From an uncultured Flavobacteriales bacterium (GTDB lineage: Bacteria; Bacteroidota; Bacteroidia; Flavobacteriales; Crocinitomicaceae): a stretch of 24,008 nucleotides of DNA. Numbering within the stretch: position 1 is the first letter of the stretch; each line of letters begins with the position of its first letter. The stretch covers positions 1 through 24,008 of the forward strand of contig CAMLHZ010000027.1 in assembly GCA_946480085.1 (NCBI GenBank). The letters run 5' to 3'. Under the pieces are notes generated by a model. The model was not told the DNA's origin. It searched no databases and saw only the letters and a program-made list of their open reading frames with translations. The translations under genes were made by a program, and so were the position numbers. Below, piece by piece: positions 22,448-24,008 of this stretch.

Positions 22448-23662
22448 ATGAAAGTCGACGTTTTAGTTATTGGTGCAGGTGCTGCAGGTTGTTTTGCCGC
22501 AATTCAGGCTCGTGCAAAAAATCCCAATGCTAAAATCTGTATTCTGGAGAAATCGAACAAAGCACTGGCGAAAGTTAGAATTTCTGGTGGTGGTCGTTGC
22601 AATGTTACCAATGTACTTTCCAATCCAGCTGAATTGTCGAAAAACTATCCGCGTGGAGAACGATTCTTGAAGAAAGCATTTCACACCTTTTCAAGCAATC
22701 ATATGAAAGCTTGGTTGGAGGAAAGAGGAGTTCCGCTTCGTTTGTATCCGGACGGTTGTTACTTTCCGCAATCCAATTCTTCAGAGACAATCATTCAATT
22801 GTTTCTAAAGGAACTTTTAAATGGTGATATTCCCATTCATTTTCATCAAGGTGTTTCCAAGATGGAGAAGAAGGGAGAAAAATTTGTTGTTACAACACAA
22901 GATCAGATTTGGGAAACAGCGAATGTAATTTGCACAACGGGCGGACATCCTAAACGAACAGGATTCAGCTATTTGGAAGATTTTGGGGTAGAAATCGTCG
23001 AGCCCATTCCATCGTTATTCACTTTCAATTTGCAGGATAATTCCATTGTTGAGTTAATGGGAATTGTAAAAGAAGAAGCAATTGCTCGTTTGAAAGGGGA
23101 GAAATGGACTGGTGATGGACCTTTACTCGTCACGCATTGGGGATTAAGCGGTCCGGCAATCCTGAAATGTTCAGCTTTTGGAGCTCGAATCTTACATGAC
23201 TCAGGCTACGATTATGAGTTTTCTGTCAACTGGACAGGAGGATTAAAGCAAAACGAAGTGATTGAGGTGTTGAACGAGCAATTGCAATCAGGAAAGCAGA
23301 TAGGAAATACGCCTCAGTTTGAACTGAAATCACGACTTTGGATTTATCTTTTGCAAAAAGCCGGAATAAAATCAGATGCAACCTGGAAATCGCTTAATGC
23401 TAAGAATATGAATAAATTGACAGAAGAGTTGATCAACTGCAGTTTTCATATGAAAGGAAAGACTACATTTAAAGAAGAGTTTGTTACTGCCGGCGGAGTG
23501 GATTTGAGCTTTGTGGATGTGAATACAATGGAGCACAAACAAATTTCGGGTCTGTTTTTTGCTGGTGAAGTGTTGGATATGGACGGAATTACAGGTGGAT
23601 TTAATTTTCAGTCGGCTTGGACAACGGCATTTATTGCTGGAAATTCTGTCAGAATAAATTAG
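22448..23662 (+). CDS. BaiN/RdsA (HI0933/YhiN) family NAD(P)/FAD-dependent oxidoreductase
   Basis: The protein is 404 residues from ATG 22448 (MKVDVLVIGAGAAGCFAAIQA); an in-frame upstream ATG at 22406 would make the promoter coding and push the FAD motif 14 residues in. The Rossmann motif GAGAAG is at 9-14, with the acidic end of strand 2 in CILEKSNKALAKVRISGGGRCNVTN, which is diagnostic for HI0933. Further marks are CTTGGHPKRTGFSYLEDFGVEIVEPIPSLFTF, LLVTHWGLSGPAILKCSA and the C-terminal GGVDLSFVDVNTMEHKQISGLFFAGEVLDMDGITGGFNFQSAWTTAFIAG. Family length is about 390-420. The physiological substrate is unknown. A lipoprotein gene follows after 5 bases, probably in the same transcript. Confidence 0.92.
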   Translation: MKVDVLVIGAGAAGCFAAIQARAKNPNAKICILEKSNKALAKVRISGGGRCNVTNVLSNPAELSKNYPRGERFLKKAFHTFSSNHMKAWLEERGVPLRLYPDGCYFPQSNSSETIIQLFLKELLNGDIPIHFHQGVSKMEKKGEKFVVTTQDQIWETANVICTTGGHPKRTGFSYLEDFGVEIVEPIPSLFTFNLQDNSIVELMGIVKEEAIARLKGEKWTGDGPLLVTHWGLSGPAILKCSAFGARILHDSGYDYEFSVNWTGGLKQNEVIEVLNEQLQSGKQIGNTPQFELKSRLWIYLLQKAGIKSDATWKSLNAKNMNKLTEELINCSFHMKGKTTFKEEFVTAGGVDLSFVDVNTMEHKQISGLFFAGEVLDMDGITGGFNFQSAWTTAFIAGNSVRIN

Positions 23663-23667
23663 AAATC

Positions 23668-24008
23668 ATGAAAACGAAATTGATGATAGCTTTGGTTTTT
23701 ACGTTTGGAATGCTTCAATCGTGTAGAACACCAAAAGATACACCTATGGCTGATGACAGTGTTCCTATGGAGGATGTTTCGGTTGGTCAGGAAATGGATC
23801 GTTACCTGGGAACCGTTCATTTGGATGAAAAATGTGGTATTACGATACATGTGATTCAGGGAGATGTGATCAAATACTTTTCACCAACTAATTTGGAAGA
23901 AAAATACCAGGTGGAAGCAATGAAAATTCGTTTCAATTCGGTAACAACTGGCACCAAAATGGAAGGCGATTGCTCCATTTATGAAATTATCACGATTTCT
24001 GAAGTGTC
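23668..24008 (+). CDS. Lipoprotein of unknown function, cut by the window edge
   Basis: ATG 23668 opens a frame with no stop to the window end (113 codons plus 2 bases). The N-terminus MKTKLMIALVFTFGMLQSC is a lipoprotein signal with lipobox LQSC (C19), followed by RTPKDTPMADDSVPMEDVSVGQEMDRYLGTVHLDEKCGITIHVIQGDVIKYFSPTNLEEKYQVEAMKIRFNSV. A second Cys lies in EGDCSIYEI. It starts 5 bases after the flavoprotein stop. I do not recognise the family with certainty; it may be an envelope lipoprotein with a small beta domain. The 3' end is missing. Confidence 0.75.
   Translation, partial: MKTKLMIALVFTFGMLQSCRTPKDTPMADDSVPMEDVSVGQEMDRYLGTVHLDEKCGITIHVIQGDVIKYFSPTNLEEKYQVEAMKIRFNSVTTGTKMEGDCSIYEIITISEV

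Overview
The window looks like chromosomal DNA of a Bacteroidota member, most likely Flavobacteriales. A Crocinitomicaceae/Fluviicola-like host is my guess from gene style, not something I could test. Signs are three proteins with type IX secretion (T9SS) C-terminal sorting domains, a lipoprotein next to a SusC/BtuB-type TonB receptor, a gingipain-family (C25) protease, promoters of the Bacteroidota TAnnTTTG type, and few Shine-Dalgarno sites.

Layout. (1) 1-3650: a YihY/BrkB membrane protein between two copies of a CACATAG/CTATGTG hairpin repeat, then a leftward set: GbsR/MarR regulator, DCC/DUF393 thiol-oxidoreductase-like membrane protein, TIGR01777 epimerase. Matching palindromes lie upstream of the regulator and of the DCC gene and look like its operators. 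(2) 3650-7320: an AT-rich two-gene accessory block, an FRG-domain protein followed by an RloC-like AAA_13 ATPase with a CxxC zinc-hook motif and a possible R-E-H nuclease triad; probably a defence module. (3) 7265-12650: a leftward vitamin B12 acquisition operon under a cobalamin riboswitch: DUF4465 protein with T9SS signal, BtuB-like TonB receptor, DUF5074/BtuG-like lipoprotein, and a second T9SS-sorted surface protein. (4) 12650-15290: rightward housekeeping genes: TPR membrane protein, ribH, glmM. (5) 15272-16645: leftward low-affinity-iron-permease-family protein and a general-stress-type SDR. (6) 16646-24008: mostly rightward: DUF4139/MuiA-like exported protein, a small exported protein, leftward DUF983 protein, a C25 protease with T9SS tail, a YhiN/BaiN flavoprotein, and a lipoprotein cut by the window edge. 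Two gene-free stretches here (16646-17056 and 19664-20037) contain strong consecutive hairpins ending in terminator-like U tracts and may encode small RNAs or leaders.

How it fits together. The clearest system is the B12 operon. When cobalamin is scarce the riboswitch should allow read-through past a terminator into genes that capture the vitamin at the cell surface and pass it through the TonB receptor. Compared with gut Bacteroides, where the accessory binders are lipoproteins, two of the surface proteins here carry T9SS sorting tails. The FRG/RloC-like pair is the best candidate for a less-described system. No tRNA, rRNA, CRISPR array, transposase or phage gene was seen.
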